Shown here piece after piece: positions 33,901 through 43,964 of a DNA stretch of 64,000 nt. The notes under the pieces are model-generated. The model did no database searches and was not told where the DNA came from. It saw only the letters and a list, made by a program, of their open reading frames with translations. The translations under genes and the position numbers were made by a program. Origin of the DNA: Sphingosinicella sp. BN140058 (GTDB lineage Bacteria; Pseudomonadota; Alphaproteobacteria; Sphingomonadales; Sphingomonadaceae); NCBI RefSeq assembly GCF_004135585.1, contig NZ_CP035501.1, forward strand, positions 4,101,501 through 4,165,500. Direction: 5' to 3'. Within the stretch, counting starts at the first letter, position 1. Every line of letters begins with the position of its first letter.

Positions 33901-34235
33901 GACGGCCTCCGTTGATTGGCCCAGATCTACGCCGAACCTCCTCATGGGATCACTAAACGAATCGATTAGGACCTGCTTCAAAGCCGGCGAAGGAGCTGAC
34001 GTTGGCGCGTGGAAGTCTCCTCGCACCGGCCTGCGCGGGAGCCGCGGCCAATTGGTGAAGCGGTTGCAGGGCCTGCCTGCTGGCGGCGGCGCAAGGCGTC
34101 TCCTGCGCCGGTTCAAGCCATCGGGGAGAGCGGCCGGGCGCCGACATCAATGTTCCGATCGGCGCCGTAACGACTGCCGCCGTCTATAAAGCAGCCAGGA
34201 GCGTGCCGCACCGGCCCGCAAGGAGAGGAGTGCGC
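33901..34235. promoter_or_regulatory. Divergent control region with an 8-bp inverted repeat
   Basis: This 335-nt gap separates the toxin-like gene (minus) from an unknown gene (plus) and should hold both promoters. An inverted repeat GGCGCCGA (34137-34144) with TCGGCGCC (34159-34166) is an operator candidate. A TATAAA lies near 34185, close to the plus-strand start. No gene is seen inside. Confidence 0.4.
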
Positions 34236-34667
34236 ATGACCACGATCAACACTGCCGGCAACGAGCCATATCGCGCATATCCGGCAAAGGCGGCGCCCGA
34301 GAGGTTCGCGGTCGAAGCGCCGGAGCGGATCATCGTCGGGCTCGCCAGCTCGCCGCCGAGCGGGGTCACCGATGCCCTCAAGCAACGGCTGCTGGCCGCG
34401 GGAACGTTGCAGACCCTGGCGATGCTGCCGTCCGAATCCGCCGAAAAGAGCGCTGCCGAGATTTCGGGGAACAGCGAAGCGGAGGGAGGGTCTGTCGCGG
34501 AAGTCTACGCTCCGGGCAAGGTGTCGTCCGCCTCCAACGATCAGATCCCTGCGGAGTTTTGGAATTCGAGCGATACCGCGGATCGCGCACGTGGCATGAT
34601 CGAGGCCTATGGCGCCGAGCTGGTGATGCGCAGCCAAATGCAGGATCCGGAACTTCACAAGGCATAG
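34236..34667 (+). CDS. Unknown protein divergent from the toxin-like gene
   Basis: The 143-residue protein starts at ATG 34236 with AGGAGAGGAG upstream, a strong ribosome binding site. It has no signal, membrane helix or recognised domain. It is Ala/Ser/Glu-rich and likely partly disordered in the middle (SAEKSAAEISGNSEAEGGS). Its C-terminus is more helical. It may share the control region with the toxin-like gene, but no function can be assigned. It ends in a hairpin that also stops the fatty-acid gene on the other strand. Confidence 0.65.
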   Translation: MTTINTAGNEPYRAYPAKAAPERFAVEAPERIIVGLASSPPSGVTDALKQRLLAAGTLQTLAMLPSESAEKSAAEISGNSEAEGGSVAEVYAPGKVSSASNDQIPAEFWNSSDTADRARGMIEAYGAELVMRSQMQDPELHKA

Positions 34668-34691
34668 CGGAGCGCCCGCACCTCCGGGTTT

Positions 34692-34724
34692 GGCAGCCGG
34701 GCCGGGCGCTTCGCCCCGGCTGCC
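34692..34724. terminator. Shared hairpin between convergent genes
   Basis: GGCAGCCGGG (34692-34701) pairs with CCCCGGCTGCC (34714-34724), giving a stable stem of 9-10 bp. It sits between the plus-strand unknown gene and the minus-strand FadJ-type gene. There is no T-run, so it probably acts as a bidirectional mRNA-end hairpin. Confidence 0.55.
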
Positions 34725-34804
34725 ATAGCGGACATATCCGCCTCATCCCCGACGTCCCCCCCAAGGCAGCCGGCGAGGCCGCCTTTTCCGGTGAGGGAGC
34801 TCGG

Positions 34805-36862
34805 TCAGCGGGTGAATCTCTCCCCCGCTTCGGCCTTGCGGGCGAGGAGCGGCGAGAGGGTGAAATCGTCGCCCATCCGGGCCTGTTGCCGTTTCAGCCC
34901 TTCGACGATCGTGTCGAGGCCCTCGCTGTCGGCCCAGAACATCGGACCGCCGCGATAAACGGGCCAGCCATAGCCGTAGACCCAGACCACATCCACGTCG
35001 CTGGCACGCTGGGCCATGCCTTCGTCGAGGATCTTCGCGGCTTCGTTGACCATGGTGTAGAGCGTGCGCTCGATGATTTCCTGGTCGTCGATCTGGCGCG
35101 GCGCGATGCCGGCCTGCGCACGGAAACCGTCGATGATCTCCTGCACCTTGGAGCTGGGGGAGGGGCGACGCTTGTCGTCATAATCGTAGAAGCCGGCGCC
35201 CTTCTTCTGACCCCAGCGATCGATCGCGCAGAGCGCGTCGCGGATGCTCTCGATCCGGGTGGGATCGCGGTGCCAGCCGATGTCGACGCCGGCGAGATCA
35301 GCCATCTGGAACGGTCCCATCGGCATTCCGAATTCGACATGGACGCGGTCGATCTGCTCGGGCGTGGCGCCCTCCAAAAGAAGCTTGTTGGCCTCGGTCT
35401 GGCGCGGAATCAGCATGCGGTTGCCGATGAACCCGAAGCACACGCCGGCGACGACCGCGACCTTGCGGATGCGCTTGGCGAGCTGCATCGCGGTGACGAG
35501 GACATCGGGCGCGGTCTTCGCCCCGCGCACCACCTCGAGCAGTTTCATGATGTTGGCTGGCGAGAAGAAATGCAGGCCGAGCACGTCCTGCGGGCGGGAC
35601 GTCGCGGCGGCGATCTCGTTGACGTTCAGGTACGACGTGTTGGAGGCGAGGATCGCGCCCGGCTTGGCGATGCGATCGAGCTTGCCGAACACCTCCTTCT
35701 TGACGTCCATAGTCTCGAACACCGCCTCGATGATCAGATCGCAATCGGCGAGATCGTCGAGCGAGAGGGAGGGGGTGAGCAGGGCCATTGCGGACTCGAC
35801 CTGGGCCTCGCTCATCCGGCCCTTGGCCGCGGTCGCCTGGTAGTTCTTGCGGATGATGCCGGTGCCGCGATCGAGCGCCTCCTGCTGCTGCTCGACGATC
35901 GTTACGGGGATTCCCGCGGACAGGAAGTTCATCGAGATGCCGCCACCCATGGTGCCGGCGCCGATCACGCCGACCTTGGAGATGGTGCGCGGCAGGGTGC
36001 CTTCGGGGAGGCCTTCGATTTTCGAAGCCTTGCGCTCGGCGAAGAAGAAATATTGCTGAGCCTTGGCCTGGGTGCCGTTCATCAGCTCCATGAACAGCCG
36101 ACGCTCGTCCTGCACGCCCTCCGCATACGGCTTTGCGATGGCGGCCCCGATCGCCTTGATGTTCGCCTCGGGCGCATCGAAGCCGCGGAACTTGCGGCCA
36201 TGTTCCTTCCGGAAATCGTCGAACAGGGCCGCATTGCCCCGCGCTTCCTCGAGCTTCTCGTCCCGATCGCTGGTGATCGGGATTGGGCGGACGTCGCGCA
36301 CTTCCTCGGCATAGGCGACCGCATGCTGCTCGAGATCGCCTTCGATCAGCCGGTCGATGAGGCCGCAGGCATAAGCCTCCTTGGCGGAGATCGGACTGCC
36401 GCTGGTCGCCATTTCCAGCGCCTTGCGGACGCCCGCCGCACGTGGGAGCCGCTGGGTGCCGCCGGCGCCCGGCAAGAGGCCCAGCTTCACTTCCGGTACA
36501 CCGAGCTTGGCCGAGGGCACCGCCACCCGATAATGGCTGGCGAGTGCGACTTCGAGCCCGCCCCCGAAAGCGGTGCCGTGGATCGCCGCGACCACCGGTT
36601 TGGTGCACGCCTCGATCCGGTCGACCACCTGCGGCAGCATCGGCATCTGCATCGGCTTGCCGAATTCGGTGATGTCGGCGCCGGCGAAGAAGGTGCTCCC
36701 CTGGCAGAGGATGACCACAGCCTTCACGGAATCGTCGGCGTCGGCCTGCTCGATCGCGGCGACGAGGCCCTCGCGGACGGCGTGGCCGAGGGCGTTGACC
36801 GGCGGATTGTTGGACAGGATGATGAGGACGTCGCCGTGACGACGGGTGCTGATCGGGCTCAT
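34805..36862 (-). CDS. fadJ: Bifunctional enoyl-CoA hydratase/3-hydroxyacyl-CoA dehydrogenase
   Basis: The 685-residue multifunctional protein has an N-terminal crotonase domain with [16 protein letters not shown] and [13 protein letters not shown]. The NAD-binding dehydrogenase domain follows ([19 protein letters not shown], about 290-480). The C-terminal domain contains [16 protein letters not shown]. It carries out the second and third steps of beta-oxidation. It is the last gene of a minus-strand group with two SDRs and an acyl-CoA dehydrogenase, so the transcript likely encodes a complete degradation branch. FadA thiolase is not next to it. The start follows GGAGACACGC. Confidence 0.94.
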   Translation of the reverse strand: MSPISTRRHGDVLIILSNNPPVNALGHAVREGLVAAIEQADADDSVKAVVILCQGSTFFAGADITEFGKPMQMPMLPQVVDRIEACTKPVVAAIHGTAFGGGLEVALASHYRVAVPSAKLGVPEVKLGLLPGAGGTQRLPRAAGVRKALEMATSGSPISAKEAYACGLIDRLIEGDLEQHAVAYAEEVRDVRPIPITSDRDEKLEEARGNAALFDDFRKEHGRKFRGFDAPEANIKAIGAAIAKPYAEGVQDERRLFMELMNGTQAKAQQYFFFAERKASKIEGLPEGTLPRTISKVGVIGAGTMGGGISMNFLSAGIPVTIVEQQQEALDRGTGIIRKNYQATAAKGRMSEAQVESAMALLTPSLSLDDLADCDLIIEAVFETMDVKKEVFGKLDRIAKPGAILASNTSYLNVNEIAAATSRPQDVLGLHFFSPANIMKLLEVVRGAKTAPDVLVTAMQLAKRIRKVAVVAGVCFGFIGNRMLIPRQTEANKLLLEGATPEQIDRVHVEFGMPMGPFQMADLAGVDIGWHRDPTRIESIRDALCAIDRWGQKKGAGFYDYDDKRRPSPSSKVQEIIDGFRAQAGIAPRQIDDQEIIERTLYTMVNEAAKILDEGMAQRASDVDVVWVYGYGWPVYRGGPMFWADSEGLDTIVEGLKRQQARMGDDFTLSPLLARKAEAGERFTR

Positions 36863-36877
36863 GCGTGTCTCCGATGG

Positions 36878-37663
36878 TCAGAAGGCCGTGCGGCCATATT
36901 CCTGGTGGTTGAACGGATGCGAGATCGAGAGGCCGCCGTCGACGACGAGCGCGTGGCCGTTGACGTAGCTCGCCTCGTCCGAGGCAAGGAACAGGGCCGC
37001 GGCGGCGATCTCGTCGGGCACGCCGCCGCGCCTCAGCGGGTTGAGGTGGCCGAGCCGGTCTTCCTTGCCGGCGGCACGCGCCATGTCGTAGATTGGCCGG
37101 GTCATGCCGGTCTCGATGAGGCCCGGGCAGATCGCATTCACCCTGATGCCCGAGCCGGCGAGCTGGGTCGCGGCGACGGCGACGAGGTTGATCACCCCGG
37201 CCTTCGACGCCGAATAAGCCGGGCCGCCGGCCCCCGCGCGGATACCGGCGACCGATGCGGTGCAGATGATTGAGCCCTTGCCGCGCTCCTTCATCGCCGG
37301 CGCGGCATGCTTCACCGCCAGGAACGGCCCGATCAGATTGACGCGCAAGATCTCCTGCCAATCCTCGGCGCTTTGTTCGAAGATCGAGGCGAGGCCGCCC
37401 GAAATGCCGGCATTGGCGAAGAAGACGTCGAGCCCGCCATGATATTGGAGCGCCGCCTGGACGAGATCCTGGACGTCCTCGTCATTGCCGGCGTCGGCCT
37501 GGATGCCGACCGCCGCCTCGCCGATCATGTCGGCGGTCTCGTCGTGGCCGGTGAGATCGGCGCAAACGACGCGGGCGCCTTCCTCGGCGAAGCGGATTGC
37601 TGTGGCGCGGCCGATGCCCGAGCCGGCGCCGGTGACGATAGCGACCTTGTCGGCAAGTTTCAT
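36878..37663 (-). CDS. Short-chain dehydrogenase/reductase
   Basis: The 261-residue SDR has [11 protein letters not shown] for cofactor binding, NAGISGG, and the catalytic YSASKAG (Tyr-x-x-x-Lys) with a Ser in [10 protein letters not shown]. It lies 15 nt upstream of the FadJ-type gene and 22 nt after another SDR, in the same operon. In this context a hydroxyacyl- or ketoacyl-CoA reductase role is likely, though the substrate cannot be told. ATG 37663 has AGGGAGTTT upstream. Confidence 0.92.
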   Translation of the reverse strand: MKLADKVAIVTGAGSGIGRATAIRFAEEGARVVCADLTGHDETADMIGEAAVGIQADAGNDEDVQDLVQAALQYHGGLDVFFANAGISGGLASIFEQSAEDWQEILRVNLIGPFLAVKHAAPAMKERGKGSIICTASVAGIRAGAGGPAYSASKAGVINLVAVAATQLAGSGIRVNAICPGLIETGMTRPIYDMARAAGKEDRLGHLNPLRRGGVPDEIAAAALFLASDEASYVNGHALVVDGGLSISHPFNHQEYGRTAF

Positions 37664-37685
37664 GGCAAACTCCCTGGAATGCGGG

Positions 37686-38462
37686 TCAGAGCCCGACACC
37701 GGTGGTCGAGCCGCCGTCGACGACGATCGCCTGGCCGGTGACGTAGGTGGAGGCAGGGCTGGCAAGGAACACCGCGGCGCCGGCGATCTCGTGCGGCTCG
37801 CCGATCCGCTGCAGAGGGGTGTGGGCGGTCACCATTGCCAGGGTCTGCGGATTTTCCCAGAGCGCTTTGGCGAAATCGGTGCGGATGAGGCCGGGCGCGA
37901 TGCAATTGACCCGTACCTGATGCGGGCCGAACTCCGCGGCGAGGTTGCGGGCGAGCTGGAAGTCGGCCGCCTTGGAGACGTTGTAGGCGCCGATCACTGT
38001 GGACGCCTTGAGTCCGCCGATCGACGAGACGATGATGATCGACCCTTCGCGCCGCTCGATCATCTCCGGGGCCACCATCTGGATCAACCAATGGTTGGCG
38101 ATGACGTTGTTCTCCAGGATCTTGCGGAACATGTCGTCCGAAATCCCCGCCATCGGCCCGTAATAGGGATTGGAGGCGGCGTTGCAGACGAGGATGTCGA
38201 TCTTGCCGAGCTGCCGCCGGGTCTCGTCCACCAAGGCTTGCAGCGCTTCCTTTGACGAGATGTTGGCGGGAACGACGATCGCCCGGCCCGCGCCGTGCTT
38301 TTCGTTGATGCCGTCGGCCACTTCGGCGCAGGCGTCGGCCTTGCGGCTGGAGACCACCACGGTCGCGCCCTGATCGGCCATTGCTTCGGCGATCGCCCGG
38401 CCGATGCCGCGCGACGAACCGGTGATCACCGCGACCTTGCCGGTCAGATCGAACATGGTCAT
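37686..38462 (-). CDS. Short-chain dehydrogenase/reductase
   Basis: The 258-residue SDR has [27 protein letters not shown] and [11 protein letters not shown] (catalytic Tyr-x-x-x-Lys). The C-terminus [11 protein letters not shown] is typical of classical SDRs. ATG 38462 is placed by GGAGGAG. It precedes the second SDR by 22 nt. Between it and the acyl-CoA dehydrogenase lies a palindromic repeat, so the dehydrogenase may be a separate unit or read through. Confidence 0.92.
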   Translation of the reverse strand: MTMFDLTGKVAVITGSSRGIGRAIAEAMADQGATVVVSSRKADACAEVADGINEKHGAGRAIVVPANISSKEALQALVDETRRQLGKIDILVCNAASNPYYGPMAGISDDMFRKILENNVIANHWLIQMVAPEMIERREGSIIIVSSIGGLKASTVIGAYNVSKAADFQLARNLAAEFGPHQVRVNCIAPGLIRTDFAKALWENPQTLAMVTAHTPLQRIGEPHEIAGAAVFLASPASTYVTGQAIVVDGGSTTGVGL

Positions 38463-38491
38463 CTTAACTCCTCCCTGTCGTCGCAGACGAT

Positions 38492-38575
38492 GGGGAGGGG
38501 GACCGCGTGCAACGCGGTGGAGGGGCGTCACGGCCCCTGCGCCCCTCCACCATCCTGCGGATGGTCTCCCTCCCC
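38492..38575. repeat. Nested palindromic repeat between SDR and acyl-CoA dehydrogenase
   Basis: An inner stem (GGTGGAGGGGC 38516-38526 with GCCCCTCCACC 38541-38551) is enclosed by an outer stem (38492-38504 with 38563-38575, one mismatch). The purine-rich GGTGGAGGGG core has a relative near 13063-13095. It is a REP-like element that may set the expression ratio inside the operon. Confidence 0.65.
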
Positions 38576-38608
38576 ACGTGCTTTGCACGCAGGGAAGATG
38601 CTTGATTT

Positions 38609-39853
38609 TCAGCCGCGCGGCGCATGCTTGGCGAATTCCATGCGCGCGATCGCGCGATTGTGGACTTCGTCGGGGCCGTCGGCGAGGCGCAGAGTACGGA
38701 TGCCGGCCCAGCTCTTGGCGAGCTCGAAATCCTGACCGACGCCGGCGGCGCCATGGGCCTGGACGGCGTCGTCGATGATCGAGAGCGCCATGTTCGGCGC
38801 CTGCACCTTGATCATCGCGATCTCCGCCTGCGCCGCCTTGTTGCCGGCCTTGTCCATCAGATCGGCGGCCTTGAGGCAAAGCAGGCGCGACATGTCGATG
38901 TCGATACGGGCGCGGGCGACGCGCTGCTCCCAGATCGAATGCTCGGCCAATTTCTTGCCGAACGCGACCCGGCTCTGGAGGCGGCGGACCATCGCGGCGA
39001 GCGCTTCCTCGGCGGCGCCGATCGTGCGCATGCAATGGTGGATGCGGCCCGGCCCCAGCCGCCCCTGCGCGATCTCGAAACCGCGGCCTTCGCCGAGCAG
39101 CATGTTGAACGCAGGGATGCGCACGTCCTTCAGCTCGATCTCCATGTGGCCGTGCGGCGCGTCGTCATAGCCGTAGACGGTGAGCGGGCGCTCGATGGTG
39201 ACTCCGGGCGCGTCGAGCGGGACCAGCACCATCGACTGCTGGCGATGCTTGTCGGCGCCGCGGTCGGTCTTGCCCATCACGATCGCGACTTTGCAGCGCG
39301 GGTCGCCGGCACCGCTCGACCACCATTTGCGGCCGTTCAGCACGTAATCGTCGCCGTCGCGGGCGATGTCGCATTCGATGTTGGTCGCGTCGGATGAGGC
39401 GACGCCGGGCTCGGTCATCAGAAAGGCCGAGCGGATTTCGCCGTTCATCAGCGGCCGCAGCCATTGCTCCTTCTGCTCCCGCGTGCCGTAGCGATGGAAC
39501 ACCTCCATGTTGCCGGTGTCGGGCGCGGAGCAGTTGAACACTTCGGACGCCCAGGAGACTCGGCCCATCTCCTCCGCGCAAAGCGCATATTCGAGGTTGG
39601 TGAGCTGGGTGCCTTCGAACTCGAACGTCTCGTCGACATGGGCGAGTGCATGGCCGGGCGGCATGAACAGATTCCACAGACCGGCGGCTCGCGCCTGGGG
39701 CTTCAATTCCTCGATGACCTGGATCGGCTGCCAGCGGTCGCCGGCGGCGAGCTCGGCCTTGTAGTCCTTGCAGCGGGGCCGAATCGCGGCCTCGACGTAG
39801 TCCCGGACGCGGTCGCGGTAAAAAGCCTGCCGTTCCGTAAGGTCAAAGTCCAT
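38609..39853 (-). CDS. Acyl-CoA dehydrogenase
   Basis: The 414-residue flavoprotein has [16 protein letters not shown] (FAD/acyl binding), [13 protein letters not shown], the family-specific segment [32 protein letters not shown], and [34 protein letters not shown]. It belongs to the ACAD group with long N-termini (FadE10/11-like) and oxidises an acyl-CoA to the enoyl-CoA. It heads the minus-strand beta-oxidation group. Its ATG at 39853 is divergent from the Lgt-like gene, with only 109 nt between. Confidence 0.94.
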   Translation of the reverse strand: MDFDLTERQAFYRDRVRDYVEAAIRPRCKDYKAELAAGDRWQPIQVIEELKPQARAAGLWNLFMPPGHALAHVDETFEFEGTQLTNLEYALCAEEMGRVSWASEVFNCSAPDTGNMEVFHRYGTREQKEQWLRPLMNGEIRSAFLMTEPGVASSDATNIECDIARDGDDYVLNGRKWWSSGAGDPRCKVAIVMGKTDRGADKHRQQSMVLVPLDAPGVTIERPLTVYGYDDAPHGHMEIELKDVRIPAFNMLLGEGRGFEIAQGRLGPGRIHHCMRTIGAAEEALAAMVRRLQSRVAFGKKLAEHSIWEQRVARARIDIDMSRLLCLKAADLMDKAGNKAAQAEIAMIKVQAPNMALSIIDDAVQAHGAAGVGQDFELAKSWAGIRTLRLADGPDEVHNRAIARMEFAKHAPRG

Positions 39854-39962
39854 GCGGCCGCTTTCCTCTCCATTTTTCGTGCGTTCCTGCTGCCAGAAAC
39901 GGCAGATTCGCGCCAGTCTCGTCGCGATTGTGGCGGGCGCGCGATCGCGGCAAGAAGGCCGC

Positions 39963-40676
39963 ATGGCCGTTCCGACCAGCCCCTGGGTCCACCTCCTGTT
40001 CGACCTGATCGCCTGGGGCGCCGCGGCGCTGCTGGGAGCCTTTCTCTATCGGTGGCGGCTGGAGCCGGTCGCGCGTGGCGTCGCCGCCCGAACCGACGCG
40101 ACCTACGGGATCGTGCTCGCCTTCGGCGCGGTGACGGGAGCGTGGGGAATCGGCTCGCTCAACACCGGCCTCGCCGCCGTTCCGCACCCCTCCCACAGCA
40201 TCGCCGGTGGACTTGCCGGCGCGATCGTCGCGGTCGAAATCTACAAGATGCTGCGCGGGATCCGAGGCTCGACCGGTGTAGTCTGGGTTGGCCCGATCGC
40301 GCTCGGCATCGCGGTCGGCCGGCTGGGCTGCCTGTTCGCAGGTCTCGGCGACGAAACCCATGGGACGCCGACGGATCTACCCTGGGGCGTGGATCTGGGC
40401 GACGGGATCGCACGGCATCCGGTGCAGATATACGAGAGTGCTTCGATGCTCGTCTTCCTGCTCGTCTACCTCGCCGCGCTGCAGCGGCGAGCGGCGTGGA
40501 CGCGGGACCGCGCCTTTTACCTGTTCATCCTCGTCTATGCCGCGCAGCGTTTCGTTTGGGAGTTCCTGAAGCCCTATCCCGAGGTGATCGGCCCGCTCAA
40601 CGTGTTCCAGCTTCTCGCCGGGCTGATGATCGTTTATGCCCTGTGGTTCGATGCACGCGCTCGCCGGACCTGCTGA
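39963..40676 (+). CDS. Lgt-like (prolipoprotein diacylglyceryl transferase family) membrane protein
   Basis: The 237-residue polytopic protein has about six helices and the Lgt-family feature [20 protein letters not shown], followed by HPVQIYES, which matches the conserved HPxQxYE of Lgt. Lgt moves a diacylglyceryl group from phosphatidylglycerol to lipoproteins. This protein is shorter and lacks the full Lgt signature (the N-F-x-N-x-E block is replaced), so it is a paralogue and may act on another lipid acceptor. The next gene, a radical SAM enzyme, starts within its end. ATG 39963 has AAGAAGG upstream. Confidence 0.85.
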   Translation: MAVPTSPWVHLLFDLIAWGAAALLGAFLYRWRLEPVARGVAARTDATYGIVLAFGAVTGAWGIGSLNTGLAAVPHPSHSIAGGLAGAIVAVEIYKMLRGIRGSTGVVWVGPIALGIAVGRLGCLFAGLGDETHGTPTDLPWGVDLGDGIARHPVQIYESASMLVFLLVYLAALQRRAAWTRDRAFYLFILVYAAQRFVWEFLKPYPEVIGPLNVFQLLAGLMIVYALWFDARARRTC

Positions 40677-42084
40677 CCTTACGCGAAAGAGCGTGCCGTG
40701 GATCTTCTACGGACAGACGACGTCGTTGTGCGAGACCTGCTGGGAGCTCGTTCCCGCCAAGATCATCGGCGAGGAGGGGCGGGTCTACCTCCAGAAACGC
40801 TGCCTCGACCATGGCGTGACGAAGACGCTGATCGAGGACGATGCGGACTATTGGCTGTCGATCCGGCACTGGCTGAAGCCCGGCGATCGCCCCCTGTTCA
40901 ACGCCTCCCGCACCGAGCGCGGCTGCCCGTGGGATTGTGGCCTCTGCCCCGATCACGAGCAGCATAGCTGCCTTGCCATCGTCGAGATCAACGACGCCTG
41001 CAACCTGACCTGCCCGGTCTGCTTTGCCGACAGCGCGGTGGGGCGCGGCGGCCATCGGCCGCTCGCGGAGGTGGAGGCGATGCTCGATGCCGTGGTGCGC
41101 GCCGAGGGCGAGCCGGACCTCGTCCAGCTGTCCGGCGGCGAGCCGACCATCCATCCGCAATTCTGGGAGATCGTCGCGGCTGCGCGCTCCCGCCCTATCC
41201 GGCACCTGATGGTCAACACCAATGGTGTTCGCATCGCCCAGGAAGAGGGGTTCGCCGAGCGGCTGGCGGAGATCGGACCGGGCTTCGAAGTCTACCTCCA
41301 GTTCGATTCGCTTGACGACGGCGTTCTGATGGACCTGCGCGGGGCGCATCTCCGCCGGATTCGCCAGCGTGCGCTGGAGCGGCTCGAGGCGGCGGACGTG
41401 TCCACCACCCTGGTCTGTGCCGTCCGCGCCGGCCTCAACGACGATGAGGCCGCGGCGATCGTCGATCATGCGCTGCAATGGCGCTGCGTTCGCGGCGTCG
41501 TTTTCCAGCCGGTCCAGGACGCCGGGCGCAACGTCGGCTTCGATCCTGCGCTTCATCGGACGACGCTGTCCGGGCTGCGGCGCAAGATCGCGGCGGGCGG
41601 CGTGTTCGAGGCGTCGGACCTGGTGCCGCTGCCTTGCAACCCGGATCAGATCTGCATCGGCTACGGCATACGCTCGGGCAGTACGGTCGTGCCGGTCACT
41701 CGGCTGATGGGCCGCGAGGACATCGTCGCCGCCGCGCCGAACACGATCAGCTTCGAGCGCGATCCGGCGCTGAAAGCGCGGGTGTTCGAGCTCCTGTCGC
41801 TGTCCACGGTGGAGAATAATGGCGAGGACCGGCTTGCCAGCCTGTTCTGCTGCCTGCCGGGGATCGAGGCGCCGGCGAGCCTTGCCTATCGCGACACCTT
41901 CAAGGTGGCGATCATTCAGTTCCTCGATCGCTACAATTTCGATCTCGGCACGGTGAAGCGCAGCTGCATCCACTTCGCCACGCCGGACGGCCGGCTGATC
42001 CCGTTCGACACCTATAACAGTTTCTATCGGCCGGGCGCGCCCGGTGCGGCCAAATTGCGTGAGAAAGGCGGGATCGGCGCATGA
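40651..42084 (+). CDS. Cysteine-rich radical SAM enzyme, tetraether/membrane-spanning-lipid-synthase-like
   Basis: The 477-residue protein has an N-terminal CETC (27/30), a CPWDCGLCPDH cluster (92/96/99), Cys107 and the radical SAM motif CNLTCPVC (117/121/124). The SGGEPTIHPQFWEI segment follows. Extra cysteines before the SAM site, a rubredoxin-like N-terminal pair and the wording around it resemble the archaeal Tes (MJ0619) group and the bacterial homologues proposed to link or modify lipid chains. Family membership is inferred from memory of motifs. The gene overlaps the Lgt-like gene by 26 nt, or starts at GTG 40693. Its stop overlaps the next ATG, so three genes form a tight operon. Confidence 0.8.
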   Translation: MHALAGPADLTRKSVPWIFYGQTTSLCETCWELVPAKIIGEEGRVYLQKRCLDHGVTKTLIEDDADYWLSIRHWLKPGDRPLFNASRTERGCPWDCGLCPDHEQHSCLAIVEINDACNLTCPVCFADSAVGRGGHRPLAEVEAMLDAVVRAEGEPDLVQLSGGEPTIHPQFWEIVAAARSRPIRHLMVNTNGVRIAQEEGFAERLAEIGPGFEVYLQFDSLDDGVLMDLRGAHLRRIRQRALERLEAADVSTTLVCAVRAGLNDDEAAAIVDHALQWRCVRGVVFQPVQDAGRNVGFDPALHRTTLSGLRRKIAAGGVFEASDLVPLPCNPDQICIGYGIRSGSTVVPVTRLMGREDIVAAAPNTISFERDPALKARVFELLSLSTVENNGEDRLASLFCCLPGIEAPASLAYRDTFKVAIIQFLDRYNFDLGTVKRSCIHFATPDGRLIPFDTYNSFYRPGAPGAAKLREKGGIGA

Positions 42085-42308
42085 GCGACTCACCCGGTCG
42101 GGTCCTTGCGGGTGTCTTTCTGATCGTGGCGGGGATCTGCCTGACGCTGGTCGGCGGCGGCTGCACCCTCATATTGCTGTCGATGATCGGTGAGATCCTT
42201 CGCGGAAGTGACGGCATCCTGCTGTTCGGTCTTGCGATCGCAGTCCTCGCTGCCGGGGTGTGGCTCGTGATCGTGGGATCCAGAATGCTGAAGCGCAACC
42301 GATCCTGA
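42081..42308 (+). CDS. Small two-helix membrane protein in the radical SAM operon
   Basis: The 75-residue protein has two membrane helices (about 8-37, VLAGVFLIVAGICLTLVGGGCTLILLSMI, and 45-67, ILLFGLAIAVLAAGVWLVIVG) and a short basic tail. Its ATG overlaps the radical SAM stop codon (ATGA), so translation is coupled. No family is recognised. In this position it might scaffold the enzyme at the membrane or present the substrate, but that is inference. Confidence 0.7.
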   Translation: MSDSPGRVLAGVFLIVAGICLTLVGGGCTLILLSMIGEILRGSDGILLFGLAIAVLAAGVWLVIVGSRMLKRNRS

Positions 42309-42348
42309 CGATGTGCCCCGTGGACATGCCGCGATCGGTGCGCTGCCG

Positions 42349-43827
42349 ATGATCTCCGACGCGCGGTCCGAAGACGATTACGACGTCCTCATCGTCGGCG
42401 CCGGTCTGTCCGGGATCGATGCCGCCTACCGGTTGCAGACGATCTGTTCCGGCAAGTCCTACGCCATCCTCGAGGCGCGAGGTGCGATCGGCGGAACCTG
42501 GGATCTGTTCCGCTATCCCGGCGTGCGCTCCGACAGCGACATGTACACGTTGGGCTTCCCGTTCCGCCCCTGGAGCGGCGACAAGGCGATTGCCGACGGA
42601 GCGGACATCCGTGCCTATATCGAGGACACCGCCCGCGCCTACGGCATCGATCGTCGGATCCGGTTCGGTCACAAGGTAGTCCGAGCCGACTGGTCGGCGG
42701 AGGCGGGGCGCTGGATCCTCGAGGCCGAGACCGAAGACGGCGTCCGGCGCTTCACCTGCTCCTTCCTCTATCTGTGCAGCGGCTATTACGATTATGAGGG
42801 CGGCTACCGCCCCCACTGGACAGGCGAGCAGGCGTTCGCCGGAACGATCGTTCACCCCCAGCATTGGCCCGAGACTCTGGACGTCGCGGGCAAGCGGGTG
42901 GTGGTGATCGGCAGCGGCGCGACGGCGGTCACGCTGGTGCCGGCACTGGCGGCGTCCGCCGGCCATGTGACCATGCTGCAGCGTTCGCCGAGCTATGTCG
43001 TCTCACTCCCGGCGGCGGATCCGATCGCCAAGGCCGCCCGCGCCTGGTTGCCGCAGCGCCTCGCGGACCGGATCGTGCGGCTGAAGAACGTGCTGCTGGC
43101 GATCCTCTTCTTCACGCTCGCCCGCCGCTGGCCCGAGGCCTTCCGAAAGCACGTCCTGAAGGGCGTGCGCACGGCGCTCGGTCCGGCCTACGATGTCGAC
43201 CGTCACTTCGGACCCGTCTACAAGCCTTGGGACCAGCGCCTCTGCCTCGTTCCCGACGGGGATCTGTTCGCCGCGATCCGAAGCAAGCGTGCGTCGGTGG
43301 TCACCGACGAGATCGCGGCGTTCGCGCCGGACGGGCTGGTACTTCGCTCGGGCGAGCGGCTACCTGCGGACATCGTCGTCGCCGCCACCGGTCTGGTCGT
43401 CAAACTTGCCGGCGGGATCGCTCTGTCGGTCGGCGGCACGCCCATCCGCACCGCCGACAAGCTGGTCTACAAGGGCATGATGCTGAGCGACGTTCCCAAC
43501 CTCGCGCTGGCCTTCGGCTACACCAACGCGTCCTGGACGCTGAAGTGCGATCTCACCGCCCGCACGGTGTGCCGCCTGCTCAACCATATGGATCGGCACG
43601 GCTACACGTCCTGTCTGCCGCGCCTGCGGGACCCGGCAATGGCGCGGGAGCCGCTGCTCGATTTCACCTCGGGCTATGTGCAACGTGCCTCGGCGATAAT
43701 GCCCAAGCAGGGCCCGCGCGCGCCCTGGCGCGTGCATCAGAATTACCTGCTCGATTTCGCCGCGCTGCGGCTGCGTCCGGTCGCGGACGAGGCGATGGAG
43801 TTCGAGGGTCGAGTGGGGGCGGTGTGA
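42349..43827 (+). CDS. Flavin-containing monooxygenase-like protein
   Basis: The 492-residue enzyme has VLIVGAGLSGIDAAYRL (FAD), the FMO-type RYPGVRSDSDMYTLGF and KRVVVIGSGATAVTL (NADPH). It resembles class B monooxygenases (Baeyer-Villiger/FMO) that insert oxygen into ketones or amines, although the exact fingerprint was not checked. ATG 42349 starts the conserved core; GTG 42313 is the alternative. It lies 40 nt after the small membrane protein and may belong to the same operon. Confidence 0.9.
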   Translation: MISDARSEDDYDVLIVGAGLSGIDAAYRLQTICSGKSYAILEARGAIGGTWDLFRYPGVRSDSDMYTLGFPFRPWSGDKAIADGADIRAYIEDTARAYGIDRRIRFGHKVVRADWSAEAGRWILEAETEDGVRRFTCSFLYLCSGYYDYEGGYRPHWTGEQAFAGTIVHPQHWPETLDVAGKRVVVIGSGATAVTLVPALAASAGHVTMLQRSPSYVVSLPAADPIAKAARAWLPQRLADRIVRLKNVLLAILFFTLARRWPEAFRKHVLKGVRTALGPAYDVDRHFGPVYKPWDQRLCLVPDGDLFAAIRSKRASVVTDEIAAFAPDGLVLRSGERLPADIVVAATGLVVKLAGGIALSVGGTPIRTADKLVYKGMMLSDVPNLALAFGYTNASWTLKCDLTARTVCRLLNHMDRHGYTSCLPRLRDPAMAREPLLDFTSGYVQRASAIMPKQGPRAPWRVHQNYLLDFAALRLRPVADEAMEFEGRVGAV

Positions 43828-43854
43828 CTCGCGCCGGGCTGCGATGAGGCAAAA

Positions 43855-43877
43855 TCCTCCCCGCTTGCGGGAGGAGG
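43855..43877 (+). terminator. Weak hairpin after the monooxygenase
   Basis: CCTCCCCGC and GCGGGAGG (43855-43863 and 43867-43874) can pair with one bulge, 28 nt after the stop. There is no T-run, so this is only a possible transcript end before the next promoter. Confidence 0.35.
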
Positions 43878-43935
43878 ATCTGAGCTAGGTGATGGATCCA
43901 CCGGGCCCGGTTGACGTACACTGCAGCACCCGTCA

Positions 43936-43951
43936 TTTACGTTTACGTAAA
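43936..43951 (+). promoter_or_regulatory. Perfect inverted repeat operator, LiuR/MerR-like
   Basis: TTTACGT (43936-43942), TT, ACGTAAA (43945-43951) form a perfect inverted repeat with a 2-nt centre, just upstream of the ribosome binding site of the acyl-CoA dehydrogenase. The shape matches the operator class I remember for LiuR, the MerR-family regulator of branched-chain amino acid and acyl-CoA catabolism. No regulator gene is in the window. A TTGACG box lies upstream at 43911. Confidence 0.6.
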
Positions 43952-43964
43952 GGAGAGGACGCCG

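Noticed and set aside
34559..37273. 904-residue plus-strand frame opposite the FadJ-type gene
   Set aside because: The opposite strand encodes a complete, motif-rich fatty-acid oxidation protein; the frame is a codon-bias shadow.
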